A stretch of DNA of 64,000 bases, from NCBI GenBank assembly GCA_015296085.1, contig DVDT01000005.1, forward strand, positions 1-64,000, in the 5' to 3' direction. This stretch comes from Trichormus sp. M33_DOE_039. Lineage in GTDB: Bacteria > Cyanobacteriota > Cyanobacteriia > Cyanobacteriales > Nostocaceae. Each line of letters begins with the position of its first letter. Position 1 is the stretch's first letter. Under the pieces are notes generated by a model that saw nothing but the letters and a program-made list of their open reading frames with translations, was not told where the DNA came from and searched no databases. The translations under genes and the position numbers were made by a program. Shown in pieces: positions 1-8,613 of this stretch.

Positions 1-132
1 CAAGTGCGTTTAAGTTCTTTTCTCAAACTCCCTCGTCCTCCCAAGAAGAAAAAAGCTCCTCCTGTGTATGATCCTCGTCATCCACACGTCTCAACTGCCA
101 AGCTCTTAGCTCAGGCAAAAAAGTCACCTTGA
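1..132 (+). CDS. cydA: Cytochrome bd oxidase subunit I, C-terminal fragment (cut by window edge)
   Basis: An open frame runs from base 1 to a TGA at 130-132 and gives only the last 43 residues of a protein. The tail is basic and proline-rich (KLPRPPKKKKAPP) and contains no recognisable domain. The assignment rests on position: subunit II of cytochrome bd quinol oxidase starts 26 bases downstream on the same strand, and cydA normally precedes cydB. CydA would carry the haems and oxidise plastoquinol with reduction of O2 in the membrane. The identity is an inference from synteny. Confidence 0.7.
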   Translation, partial: QVRLSSFLKLPRPPKKKKAPPVYDPRHPHVSTAKLLAQAKKSP

Positions 133-158
133 CAGGGCTACACTCAGCACTTATACAT

Positions 159-1172
159 ATGGAAACACTCCAGTATTTTCTTCCCCAAGTTTGGTTTGTG
201 ATTTTAGCTTTGTTTCTCTTCCTCTACGTCATGCTAGATGGGTTTGACTTGGGGGTGGGGATTTTATCTCTCACTTCCTCCGATGACGAACGCCGGGGAA
301 TTTTAATGACCAGCTTAAGCAACATTTGGGATGCTAACGAAACTTGGCTAGTTCTCATGGGTGGGGGATTGTTTGGTGCATTTCCCCTGGCTTACGCCAC
401 AATTTTAAACGCCTTGTATATCCCAATTCTCGTTATGGTGTTTGGATTTATTTTTCGGGGTGTAGCCTTTGAGTTTCGGGAATTATCCAGACGAAAACTG
501 TTTTGGAATTTCGCCTTTGGTGCGGGGAGTTTTACAGCTGCACTTGGCCAAGGTTTTGCTTTGGGTGCGGTACTCAAAGGAATTAAAGTTGATGAGACGG
601 GACACTTTGTTGGTAGTACTTGGGACTGGTTCAGTTTACCTTCAGTGCTAGTGGCGTTAACTTTGATTCAAGGCTACGTGTTGATTGGTTCTACCTATTT
701 GGTGTGGAAAACTACCGGAGAGTTGCAAGAAACTCATTACAAGACAGCCAAACTTGCTGCATTAACTACGCTCATAGGTGCAATTTTCATTACTATCACC
801 ACACCTATTATTTATGAAAATGCTAGAGCGCGTTTATTTCAGCAACCCCTAGTTTATATTTTCGCCATTATTCCGATTTTGGGAGTGTGGTTAATTTGGC
901 AACTTTGGAATAGTCTCAACCGCAAGGAAGAACGTGCGCCTTTTGTGTGGACGATTCTGTTATTTGTATTGTCATTTATTGGTTTGGGATTGATTGTTTT
1001 TCCCTACATCATCCCACCACAAATAACCATTTATGAAGCGGCGGCTGATCCTAGTTCGTTGGTAATTATGATCATTTTTATCGGCTTTCTAATTCCTGTG
1101 ATGTTGTTCTACAACCTTTACCAATACATTGTTTTCCGGGGTAAGGTGACTGGTAATGGCTACGGAGAATAG
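159..1172 (+). CDS. cydB: Cytochrome bd quinol oxidase subunit II
   Basis: Encodes a 337-residue polytopic membrane protein with about eight or nine hydrophobic segments. The N-terminal block FVILALFLFLYVMLDGFDLGVG followed by WDANETWLV is characteristic of CydB. It pairs with CydA to form a terminal oxidase that takes electrons from quinol and reduces oxygen with high affinity. I chose the ATG at 159, which begins METLQYFLPQVWF. A TTG at 129 is in frame and overlaps the stop of the preceding gene, but the extra residues do not look like CydB. The tight spacing to the upstream gene supports a cydAB operon. Confidence 0.93.
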   Translation: METLQYFLPQVWFVILALFLFLYVMLDGFDLGVGILSLTSSDDERRGILMTSLSNIWDANETWLVLMGGGLFGAFPLAYATILNALYIPILVMVFGFIFRGVAFEFRELSRRKLFWNFAFGAGSFTAALGQGFALGAVLKGIKVDETGHFVGSTWDWFSLPSVLVALTLIQGYVLIGSTYLVWKTTGELQETHYKTAKLAALTTLIGAIFITITTPIIYENARARLFQQPLVYIFAIIPILGVWLIWQLWNSLNRKEERAPFVWTILLFVLSFIGLGLIVFPYIIPPQITIYEAAADPSSLVIMIIFIGFLIPVMLFYNLYQYIVFRGKVTGNGYGE

Positions 1173-1316
1173 GCTACTGGCTGACCTGTGTTTAGTTATC
1201 AGTCTCATGTCATCACTAAGAGCAACAACTTATGAATAAAATTGTTTCCTACTCTATTTGGCACTGCTCAAATTTCGAGATAAAAGAATAAAGCCTACTC
1301 AAATCACCGTCCCAAT

Positions 1317-1892
1317 ATGAACCAAACCAGCCAGATTTCCATACAAAACCCAAAACTTCCAGAAGTAGATACTAATACTACACACAGATATCGAGTGATC
1401 CGATTATGGGAGGAAGACCCTACACCACTATTAGCTAATCCCGCACTCTTACCTCTAGCGACACTAGCAAGAACGGAATCACCCACAGACTTATTAACTC
1501 AAGTCGCGGCTGCTGTCGATATGATTGAAGAAACAGACGAACGACAAAATATATCAGCTTGTGTACAAGTTTTAGCTGGTTTGCGATTTGAGAAAAACCT
1601 AATTACTCAACTTTTCAGAGAGGAAATTATGCAAGAGTCTGTAATTTATCAAGATATTTTGCAGAAAGGATTAAAACAAGGAGAAGAACAAGGAAAGAAA
1701 AAGGAGGCTCTAGAACTGATATTACGTCAGTTAGTACGTCGTTTGAGTGCAATTGAACCAGAAACAGAACAGCAGATTCGCACTTTATCCATTACTCAAC
1801 TAGAAGATTTAGCTGAGGCTCTATTGGATTTCACTAGCCAAACAGATTTAATCAACTACTTAGCGAATATCTCTCCATTTCCAGCTAATTGA
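1317..1892 (+). pseudogene. N-terminally truncated Rpn-family nuclease/putative transposase
   Basis: This 191-residue reading frame matches only the C-terminal half of cyanobacterial Rpn-family (PD-(D/E)XK, recombination-promoting nuclease) proteins. It has the RYRVIRLWEEDP strand that follows the nuclease core, a helical middle, the IMQESVIYQDIL segment, a basic linker rich in Gln/Glu/Gly, and a DUF4351-like C-terminal helix pair (RRLSAIEPETEQQI...LEDLAEALLDF). The usual N-terminal catalytic domain of roughly 120 residues is absent, and the bases before 1317 do not restore it in any frame I could read. It is therefore probably an inactive remnant, although a short expressed product cannot be excluded. 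Confidence 0.7.
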
Positions 1893-2115
1893 AAATTGCG
1901 TTCACGCCATCCTGAATTGAGATGGCGTAGGCGTATAGGGAATATCTTCCCACCCCCAGCTAATTCTTCGGCAATACAGGTGACAGCGAAGAGGAAAGGA
2001 GGTGTTTCTGTCATTATCTTGCTATTGTGTAGCCATGCGATCGCCTGACCTCCCACCACTCCACTACAATATATATAGATATTGTTGCGAATTGTATAGT
2101 TAGGGTTTAGCTGTC

Positions 2116-3135
2116 ATGGCTGCCGCCGTTTTAATTCAAAATCTGCAAAAACGTTATGGTACTGTTGAAGCCGTCAAGGATATTTCCTTCCAGGTAGAGC
2201 CAGGAGAAATCTTTGGTTTACTCGGCCCCAACGGTGCAGGTAAAACAACTACTCTGCGTGCATTGTGTACCCTCACCACACCAGATGCAGGCAAAATTGA
2301 AGTGTCTGGTATTTCCGTGTTGGATAACCCCAGAGTAGCTAGACAACGGCTAGGCTATGTAGCCCAAGAAGTCGCTTTAGATAAAATGCTGACTGGAAGA
2401 GAATTGTTGCAATTGCAAGCTGCACTTTATCACCTTCCCGGCGCAGTAGCCAAACAGCGTATAGAGACAGTTTTAGATTTACTAGGTTTGCAAGAATACG
2501 CTGGGAAAAAAACCGGAACTTATTCCAGCGGTTTACGCAAGCGTTTAGACTTGGCGGCTGGTTTACTTCATGCACCAGATGTTTTAGTGTTGGATGAACC
2601 AACAGTAGGACTTGATATTGAAAGCCGTTTTGTGGTGTGGGAATTCCTGCGGAAACTGCGGGAATCAGGCACAACAGTAGTAATTACCAGCCATTATTTA
2701 GAAGAGATAGACGCACTAGCCGATCGCGTCGCCATTATTGACCGTGGTGTAGTGATTGCCGTGGGTACACCTTCAGAGTTAAAAGATAGAGTCGGAGGCG
2801 ATCGCATCACCTTACGCATCCGTGAGTTTTCCCCTACAGAAGAAGCTACAAAAGCCAAGGAACTCTTACAAGGATTATCTTTTGTGAAAGAAGTGATCAT
2901 CAACAGCGCGCAAGGTAACTCACTTAACTTAGTAGTCACTCCGCAAAGCGATGCCCTGATTAGCGTCCAGCAAGCACTCAAGAGCGCAGGTTTACCAATC
3001 TTCGGCATTGCCCAATCCCGTCCCAGCCTCGATGATGTCTACCTCGCCGCCACCGGACGCACCCTTTTAGATGCTGAACTAGCAGCAGTCGCTACCCGTG
3101 ATCCCAAAGCTGAGAAAAAGCAGAATATGCGTTAA
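2116..3135 (+). CDS. ABC transporter ATP-binding protein (DrrA-like, ABC-2 export)
   Basis: A 339-residue ATPase. Walker A is GPNGAGKTT (37-45), the signature is YSSGLRKRLDLA (136-147), Walker B is VLVLDEP (156-162), and the switch histidine lies in TSHYLEE (~193). The roughly 100-residue C-terminal extension is typical of the daunorubicin-resistance (DrrA) ATPase family. It would power the membrane subunit encoded 145 bases downstream, exporting a lipophilic compound or lipid/polysaccharide; the substrate cannot be read from sequence. The ATG at 2116 directly precedes the conserved nucleotide-binding domain. Confidence 0.9.
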   Translation: MAAAVLIQNLQKRYGTVEAVKDISFQVEPGEIFGLLGPNGAGKTTTLRALCTLTTPDAGKIEVSGISVLDNPRVARQRLGYVAQEVALDKMLTGRELLQLQAALYHLPGAVAKQRIETVLDLLGLQEYAGKKTGTYSSGLRKRLDLAAGLLHAPDVLVLDEPTVGLDIESRFVVWEFLRKLRESGTTVVITSHYLEEIDALADRVAIIDRGVVIAVGTPSELKDRVGGDRITLRIREFSPTEEATKAKELLQGLSFVKEVIINSAQGNSLNLVVTPQSDALISVQQALKSAGLPIFGIAQSRPSLDDVYLAATGRTLLDAELAAVATRDPKAEKKQNMR

Positions 3136-3280
3136 AAATTGGGGACTGGGCTTTTGCCGTGAGCATCAGCGGCTCGACTGAGGCTTCGCCGAATGTCCAA
3201 ACGGTACTGAAGACTAAATAAAAATTCTCTCCCTGCCCCCTGCCCTGAAACCTTCCCAATGTCCCATTCCCAAAATTGTT

Positions 3281-4168
3281 ATGAGTGTCACTCCTAAATC
3301 TGATATCAACTGGCAAATTGCCACATCACCACAAGCCTACACTGAAACAAAACCTAACTTTTTCGGTGAATTAGTCCAAGAGACTTTGGCTTTAACACGT
3401 CGCTTGTTTATTCAATTACAACGTCGTCCCTCAACTTTATTGGCGGGGATTATTCAGCCTGTCATGTGGTTAGTATTATTTGGGGCGTTGTTCCAAAATG
3501 CACCCAAAGGTTTATTTGGTAGTACGACAAATTACGGTCAATTTTTAGCGGCAGGTGTAATTGTATTTACCGCTTTTGCAGGCGCGCTAAATGCTGGTTT
3601 ACCTGTAATGTTCGACAGGGAATTTGGCTTTTTGAACCGCTTGTTAGTTGCTCCCTTAGCTTCGCGGTTTTCTATTGTCTTCGCGTCAGCCATCTTTATT
3701 ATTAGCCAAAGCTTACTACAAGCGGCTGTAATTGTCGGTGCGGCAGCATTCCTGGGTGCTGGACTACCGGATGCCACTGGACTGGGTGCGATCGCTCTCA
3801 TCGTCTTCTTGCTGGCATTAGGTGTCACAGCTATTTCCCTGGGTTTAGCTTTTGCCCTACCTGGACACATTGAATTAATTGCTGTAATTTTCGTTACCAA
3901 CCTACCTTTATTATTTGCCAGCACTGCTTTAGCACCTTTATCCTTCATGCCCAAATGGTTGCAGGTTGTCGCCACCCTCAACCCTCTCAGCTACGCCATT
4001 GAACCCATTCGCTACCTTTATACTCACAGCACTTGGGAACTAAATAGTGTAGTTATGCAAGCACCTTGGGGTGATGTTACCTTTGGTGGTGCATTGCTAA
4101 TATTATTTGGCTTTGCTTTAGTAGCTTTAGTCAGCATTCAACCCCAACTTCGCCGAACTCTTGCTTAA
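3281..4168 (+). CDS. ABC-2 type transporter permease (DrrB-like)
   Basis: A 295-residue protein with a soluble N-terminus of about 45 residues followed by six hydrophobic segments. It shows ABC-2 permease features: the amphipathic lead-in RRLFIQLQRRPSTLLAGIIQP, the FDREFGFLNRLLVAPL loop, and the LNPLSYAIEPIRYLY stretch before the last membrane span. It is the likely membrane partner of the upstream ATPase on the same strand. The 145-base gap contains short dispersed repeat sequence, so co-transcription is probable but not certain. Confidence 0.88.
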   Translation: MSVTPKSDINWQIATSPQAYTETKPNFFGELVQETLALTRRLFIQLQRRPSTLLAGIIQPVMWLVLFGALFQNAPKGLFGSTTNYGQFLAAGVIVFTAFAGALNAGLPVMFDREFGFLNRLLVAPLASRFSIVFASAIFIISQSLLQAAVIVGAAAFLGAGLPDATGLGAIALIVFLLALGVTAISLGLAFALPGHIELIAVIFVTNLPLLFASTALAPLSFMPKWLQVVATLNPLSYAIEPIRYLYTHSTWELNSVVMQAPWGDVTFGGALLILFGFALVALVSIQPQLRRTLA

Positions 4169-4315
4169 GATAAGAGCAGTCGCAATGAAACAAATTTCAT
4201 TGCCAAGCATCAAAATGGGCATGGGGCATGGGGCATTGGCTATTAATATTTTTTGATTCCCAGTCCCCAACGCCCAATCCCCAGTCCCCAATTTCTGTTG
4301 GTGTTAGAGGAATTT

Positions 4316-4699
4316 ATGAAAAAATCACTTTCAGCAATCACTCAACTCTTGATGGCAACTATAGCCAGTGTGGGCTTCACTTCCTTGCTCACAGCACAAC
4401 CTAGCTTTGCTCAACTGGGTACAGTAGATGCTGGTGGTAATAATACTGATCAACAAAATAATGTTGACTTTAGCAATGGCAATTTTAATATGTTTGACCT
4501 GATTCATCGCGCCCAGTTTGGCACAGGCTCGTGGAATGCCGATCAGCAAAGCCAACAAATAGATGAAGCAGCTAAGGCATTTAGAGAAAGGCAGAATCGA
4601 GCTAATACTAATAATCAGCAACCAGGACAAATACTACCTTTACGCGTGATTAACACCCCTAGTGTTACAGACCCAGTGGTTCAACCATCCAATCAATAA
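4316..4699 (+). CDS. Small secreted protein of unknown function
   Basis: Encodes 127 residues beginning MKKSLSAITQLLMATIASVGFTSLL, a typical Sec signal peptide with probable cleavage after SFA (QPSFAQL). The mature part is short and rich in Asn and Gln, with DQQNNVDFSNGNFNMFDLIHRAQFG as its most distinctive stretch. I chose the ATG at 4316 because AGAGGA lies just before it and the signal peptide starts there; a longer frame upstream reads through repeat sequence. No family was recognised. It is likely periplasmic or exported. Confidence 0.7.
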   Translation: MKKSLSAITQLLMATIASVGFTSLLTAQPSFAQLGTVDAGGNNTDQQNNVDFSNGNFNMFDLIHRAQFGTGSWNADQQSQQIDEAAKAFRERQNRANTNNQQPGQILPLRVINTPSVTDPVVQPSNQ

Positions 4700-4709
4700 T
4701 CTATCTACG

Positions 4710-4734
4710 TAGAGACGCGATGATCGCGTCTCTA
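4710..4734. repeat. Dispersed hairpin repeat (possible bidirectional terminator)
   Basis: A perfect 12-bp inverted repeat (TAGAGACGCGAT / ATCGCGTCTCTA) with a single-base loop, lying between two convergent genes. A related hairpin with the same AGAGACG arm occurs at 16382-16408. This marks it as a dispersed Nostoc-type repeat that may also stop transcription from both sides. Confidence 0.7.
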
Positions 4735-4743
4735 AGAATTCAA

Positions 4744-5181
4744 CTACAGTCCCAAAGCTGATAAAACGTCACTAGCATGGCTAGCTGTGTTCACACTGGC
4801 ATCAACGTGAGTGATTTTACCTTCGGGGCTAATGACATAGGTGACACGTTTGGCATAGCCACCACCATCCACATCGTAAGCTTTGACTAAGCTTTTATCA
4901 GTGTCAGCCAATAGGGGAAAATTCAGATTATATTTCGCAGTGAATGCTTGATGGGAGGCTTCATCATCCACACTGACTCCCAGCACGACTATATCTTTGC
5001 CTTGATAATCTGCTTGGGCATCTCTGAAGCTACAAGCCTGCTTAGTGCAGCCTGGGGTGTCATCTTTGGGATAAAAATATAAAACAACAGTCTTTCCAGC
5101 AAAATCAGATAACGACACGGTGTTACCGTTGGTATCTTTGACGGTAAATGCAGGTGCATCCGTACCAACCGCTAGAGGCAT
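4744..5181 (-). CDS. bcp: Thioredoxin-dependent peroxiredoxin, PrxQ/BCP type
   Basis: A 145-residue thioredoxin-fold peroxidase. The active-site stretch YPKDDTPGCTKQACSFRD places the peroxidatic cysteine at residue 45 and the resolving cysteine at 50, the CX4C arrangement of atypical 2-Cys PrxQ/BCP enzymes. It reduces H2O2 and organic hydroperoxides, using thioredoxin as reductant. The length matches the family. It is convergent with the small secreted-protein gene, separated by a hairpin. Confidence 0.93.
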   Translation of the reverse strand: MPLAVGTDAPAFTVKDTNGNTVSLSDFAGKTVVLYFYPKDDTPGCTKQACSFRDAQADYQGKDIVVLGVSVDDEASHQAFTAKYNLNFPLLADTDKSLVKAYDVDGGGYAKRVTYVISPEGKITHVDASVNTASHASDVLSALGL

Positions 5182-5344
5182 AATGAACCTTTCCTGTTTT
5201 TGATTGTTGATGACTTTGAAATTTTACAATAATTTACAATGATTTCATGACTTAGTGTCAAAACTCAAGGGTAAGGACTAAAAAGAAGCAGAGGAGAAAA
5301 ATCCAATGCCCAATTTCCCATACCCAATTCCCTAAACATCAACT

Positions 5345-5749
5345 ATGCCTGTGGTTAACTTCCAAAACTCCAAAACCCTGAATTATCAGCCTAACAGCTT
5401 CAAACGGGCTGAAAAATCGCTGCTTTGCTCTCCTTTCACTGTCAAGTTATTTGAAACCATGCGTCGCCAGAGTGTGGCTTTAGGTGCGATCGCCTCAGAA
5501 AATGGTGTCAAAAATGGTTATACTCAACAACCTCTCTCAGAATTAGCTTGTGATGATGCGTTAGGTTGGTTAATCCAAGTTGGTTTACTGCGGCGTGAAG
5601 TTGATGGACAAGGTATTACTGATAGTTTTCGTCTCACTCCCCTAGGTCATCAACTGATTGAAAAATACCAAGGTCAAAACCTACCTGCACCTTCATGGAG
5701 CGATCACTTATACAATTTTGTAATTCGTTGGTTTAGACTTCCTTTTTAG
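5345..5749 (+). CDS. Conserved cyanobacterial protein, probably Npun_F0494 family
   Basis: A 134-residue soluble protein. The middle and C-terminal part (LSELACDDALGWLIQVGLLRREVDGQGITDSFRLTPLGHQLIEKY) looks like a small winged-helix fold: a helix, a recognition-like helix and a beta wing. I recall a cyanobacterial family named Npun_F0494 with this appearance, but the name comes from memory and was not checked. No signal peptide or catalytic motif was seen. A role in DNA binding is possible only by fold resemblance. Confidence 0.65.
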   Translation: MPVVNFQNSKTLNYQPNSFKRAEKSLLCSPFTVKLFETMRRQSVALGAIASENGVKNGYTQQPLSELACDDALGWLIQVGLLRREVDGQGITDSFRLTPLGHQLIEKYQGQNLPAPSWSDHLYNFVIRWFRLPF

Positions 5750-6056
5750 AATCCATGACCTCCAAAGTTAGGATTCGGTATTTATAGGGAACAATAAATA
5801 CGTAAACACATCAACCCTTTTATCAATCCTTTAACAATTTCATCAGCGGAAATTGACAAAATTGTTAAGCTGGGTTGCATATTTACTAGAACTTGAGGCA
5901 GAATATCTGTCCTCAGTCTACGATGGTAGCTACTTAATTTAGTGACTATCCGCAACTGAGATGTTATGGTATACCCCAATTTAGGTAATACCAGTCCTTG
6001 GTAATTAGTATACGAAGTTAATATCACCCCCTGATTGTGAGTAAGTAACAGTGGCT
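5750..6056. other. Intergenic region upstream of cobQ, no feature identified
   Basis: These 307 bases hold no convincing gene. A reverse-strand frame of 81 residues (5782-6027) lacks recognisable domains. I looked for a cobalamin riboswitch before the cobalamin gene and did not find its conserved core. Confidence 0.5.
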
Positions 6057-7532
6057 ATGAAATCTATTATGGTAGTGGGTACAACTTCCCACGCAGGGAA
6101 ATCACTGATAACTACAGCTATTTGTCGGATTTTGTCACGGCGTGGCTGGCGAGTAGCCCCCTTTAAAGGACAAAATATGGCTTTAAATGCTTATGTCACA
6201 GCCAACGGGGGTGAAATTGGCTACGCACAAGCTGTGCAAGCTTGGGCTGCGGGGGTGATTCCCTGGGTAGAAATGAACCCAATTTTGCTCAAACCCCAAG
6301 GAGATATGACTTCCCAGGTCATTGTACGGGGAAGATATGTAGGTAAAGTTAATGCCGCCGACTACTACGAACAGTATTTTGAAATGGGTTGGCGAGCAAT
6401 TGAAGAATCTTTACAGCATTTAGGTACAGAATTTGATGTGATTATCTGTGAAGGTGCAGGTAGTCCGGCAGAAATTAATCTCAAGCACCGCGACTTGACC
6501 AATATGCGGATAGCAAAATACTTAAATGCACCCACAATATTGGTAGTTGATATTGACCGTGGGGGAGCTTTTGCCCACGTTGTTGGCACATTAGAACTAC
6601 TTGAACCAGACGAAAGACAATTAATTAAAGGTATAATCATTAACAAGTTTCGGGGACAGCGATCGCTTCTAGAACCGGGAATCAAATGGCTAGAAGAACG
6701 CACAAAAATCCCTGTAATCGGTGTTATACCTTACATACAAGAATTATTCCCCGCCGAAGATTCCCTCGATCTACTGGAACGAAAACCATCAAAAGCCCAC
6801 ACAGATATTAATATCAGTGTGATTCGCCTGCCCAGAATTTCTAATTTTACTGATTTCGACCCCCTGGAATCAGAATCAACAGTCTCAGTCAGATATATTA
6901 GTCCCAAGCACGATTTAGGACACCCAGATGCGGTAATTATCCCAGGAACAAAAACCACAATTGCAGATTTAATCTTACTGCAAAAAAGTGGTATGGCTGA
7001 AGCTATTCAACATTATGCTGCTTCTGGTGGGACAGTATTGGGAATTTGTGGCGGCTACCAAATGCTAGGACAAATCATTGCCGATCCTGAAGGTGTAGAA
7101 GGACAGGCGGGGAGATATCAAGGCTTAAATCTATTACCTATCAAAACTGTGATTACAGGCCAGAAAATTGCTCGTCAGCGTCAAGTTAGCTCCAATTTCC
7201 CCCAAATGGGATTACCTGTAACTGGGTTTGAAATCCATCAGGGGCGATCGCGTGTAGAACCACAAGGGGATAATCAAGCCTATCAATCTCTATTTGATGA
7301 TGCTAACTTAGGATTAGTAGATAAGTGTCAATCAGTTTGGGGTACATATCTCCACGGACTATTTGACAACGGCCCTTGGCGACGCGCTTGGCTAAATCGC
7401 CTACGTCAACAACGTGGCTTAAAATCATTGCCCACAGGTGTTGCCAACTACCGGGAACAACGAGAGCAGATGTTAGATAATCTGGCTAACGAAGTTGAAA
7501 CCCATTTAGATTTAACGCCCTTCTTGTCGTAG
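6057..7532 (+). CDS. cobQ: Cobyric acid synthase (adenosylcobyrinate amidase)
   Basis: A 491-residue enzyme that performs the glutamine- and ATP-dependent amidations at b, d, e and g of adenosylcobyrinic acid a,c-diamide to give cobyric acid in cobalamin synthesis. The N-terminal dethiobiotin-synthetase-like domain opens with MVVGTTSHAGKS, and KGQNMALNAYV follows. The C-terminal class I glutaminase domain carries the nucleophile in VLGICGGYQML and the histidine in GTYLHGLF. I chose the ATG at 6057; a GTG at 6051 is in frame and would add two residues. A ferredoxin gene follows 14 bases later, suggesting an operon. Confidence 0.95.
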   Translation: MKSIMVVGTTSHAGKSLITTAICRILSRRGWRVAPFKGQNMALNAYVTANGGEIGYAQAVQAWAAGVIPWVEMNPILLKPQGDMTSQVIVRGRYVGKVNAADYYEQYFEMGWRAIEESLQHLGTEFDVIICEGAGSPAEINLKHRDLTNMRIAKYLNAPTILVVDIDRGGAFAHVVGTLELLEPDERQLIKGIIINKFRGQRSLLEPGIKWLEERTKIPVIGVIPYIQELFPAEDSLDLLERKPSKAHTDINISVIRLPRISNFTDFDPLESESTVSVRYISPKHDLGHPDAVIIPGTKTTIADLILLQKSGMAEAIQHYAASGGTVLGICGGYQMLGQIIADPEGVEGQAGRYQGLNLLPIKTVITGQKIARQRQVSSNFPQMGLPVTGFEIHQGRSRVEPQGDNQAYQSLFDDANLGLVDKCQSVWGTYLHGLFDNGPWRRAWLNRLRQQRGLKSLPTGVANYREQREQMLDNLANEVETHLDLTPFLS

Positions 7533-7546
7533 TTAGGCTAGGTTGC

Positions 7547-7786
7547 ATGAGTGTTAGTGTCCACTTTTTGCCAGATGATGTCACCATTGATGCTGAGGTA
7601 GGAGAACCCCTATTAGATGTAGCAGATAGAGCCGGAGTTTTCATTCCCACAGGCTGTCTAATGGGGACTTGTCATGCTTGCACGGTAGAACTAGATGATG
7701 GGGAAACCATTCGTGCTTGCATTACCTCTGTACCACCACAAGATGAAGAACTAACCATTCATTTATTTAGTGATCCCACTTGGTAA
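7547..7786 (+). CDS. Compact [2Fe-2S] ferredoxin-like protein
   Basis: A 79-residue protein with a plant-type [2Fe-2S] motif: Cys37, Cys42 and Cys45 in GCLMGTCHAC, then Cys58 in IRACI. The gap between the third and fourth cysteines is only 12 residues, where classical photosynthetic ferredoxins have about 29. It is thus a shortened version lacking the usual loop. It probably carries single electrons. It lies 14 bases after cobQ on the same strand, so it may be co-transcribed and could supply electrons to a corrin-related step; that partner is an inference. Confidence 0.85.
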   Translation: MSVSVHFLPDDVTIDAEVGEPLLDVADRAGVFIPTGCLMGTCHACTVELDDGETIRACITSVPPQDEELTIHLFSDPTW

Positions 7787-7830
7787 TCTTGAAGCAACAG
7801 AAGTTTAGGGATATATAAGAATGTTGACTA

Positions 7831-8049
7831 ATGAGTAAGCTTAAGTACCAAATGGTGATTCAGTGGTCTGAACAAGATAATTGCTTTCTGGTAGGATTAC
7901 CTGATTTTCCTGGACAACGCTGGCGTACTCATGGAGATACTTATGAGTTAGCAGTAGCCAATGGTATTGAAGCTATAGAGTCTTTGATTATTGCTTATGA
8001 AACTGCGGGTGAGCCACTACCCGAACCAAAAGTTTGTTCCGTCTCTTAG
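7831..8049 (+). CDS. HicB-like antitoxin domain protein, no HicA partner
   Basis: A 72-residue protein of the HicB partial RNase-H-like fold: KYQMVIQWSEQDNCFLVGLPDFPG, then a helix containing ANGIEAIESLIIAYETAGEPLPEP. In hicAB modules HicB neutralises the HicA mRNA interferase. No HicA-like double-stranded-RNA-binding toxin (about 60 residues) is visible on either side, so this is a solitary copy. It lacks the usual C-terminal DNA-binding domain as well. Confidence 0.75.
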   Translation: MSKLKYQMVIQWSEQDNCFLVGLPDFPGQRWRTHGDTYELAVANGIEAIESLIIAYETAGEPLPEPKVCSVS

Positions 8050-8114
8050 AAACAGTGTGCTGGGTCTGAAATTTCGACCCAACCCACAAAATTGATTGAA
8101 CTAATCTAGGCTAA

Positions 8115-8570
8115 TTACGAAGATGCTGAATTTGCTTTTACATTTAAAGCATACTCTTTAAACCTTTCTAAATCGGCTTGAATCGTTGATTCCACAACTC
8201 GCCCTAAAAACAGATTATCCATGATTTTGCCCAGTATACCGGGAATAGCATAAGAAACAGTCATTTTGACAATGCTACTACCGTGGCGATCGTAAAAACG
8301 AATCGCCCCCTGATTAGGCAAGCCATCCACAGATTCCCATTGAATGATTTGGTTGGGAACAACTTTCAGGATGCGAGATTTCCAAGTAAATTCTAGTCCT
8401 CCTGTACTTAATTTCCAGAGAGAGATATCTGGATTATCAGGGGGAATTTTCACGGAATCTATCCACTTCATCCACTTAGGCATTTGCTCTAGGTCTGACC
8501 ATAAGCCCCAGACTAAATCAATGGGGACTTCGACTTCAACCTGTACGCTATGTTCTAGCCAGTCAGCCAT
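8115..8570 (-). CDS. SRPBCC-family (START/Bet v1-like) protein
   Basis: A 151-residue protein with the cyclase/dehydrase-type SRPBCC layout: VEVEVPIDLVWGLWSDLEQMPKWMKWIDSV, a run of beta strands, and a long C-terminal helix with RVVESTIQADLERFKEYA. Such proteins form a hydrophobic pocket for lipids, polyketides or isoprenoids. I chose the ATG at 8570 (MADWLEHSV). A longer frame would run into crtQ and has no family support. It lies 43 bases downstream of crtQ in the same direction, which hints at a link to carotenoid or quinone metabolism. Confidence 0.8.
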   Translation of the reverse strand: MADWLEHSVQVEVEVPIDLVWGLWSDLEQMPKWMKWIDSVKIPPDNPDISLWKLSTGGLEFTWKSRILKVVPNQIIQWESVDGLPNQGAIRFYDRHGSSIVKMTVSYAIPGILGKIMDNLFLGRVVESTIQADLERFKEYALNVKANSASS

Positions 8571-8613
8571 TATTTTTTGGTGTTTAAATTTGATGAGGTT
8601 AGTAGTTCTAACT

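Noticed and set aside
5782-6027. An 81-residue reverse frame upstream of cobQ
   Set aside because: No ribosome-binding site, domain or conserved pattern could be seen.
5750-6056. Possible cobalamin riboswitch before cobQ
   Set aside because: The conserved core and pairing arms of the cobalamin element were not found.
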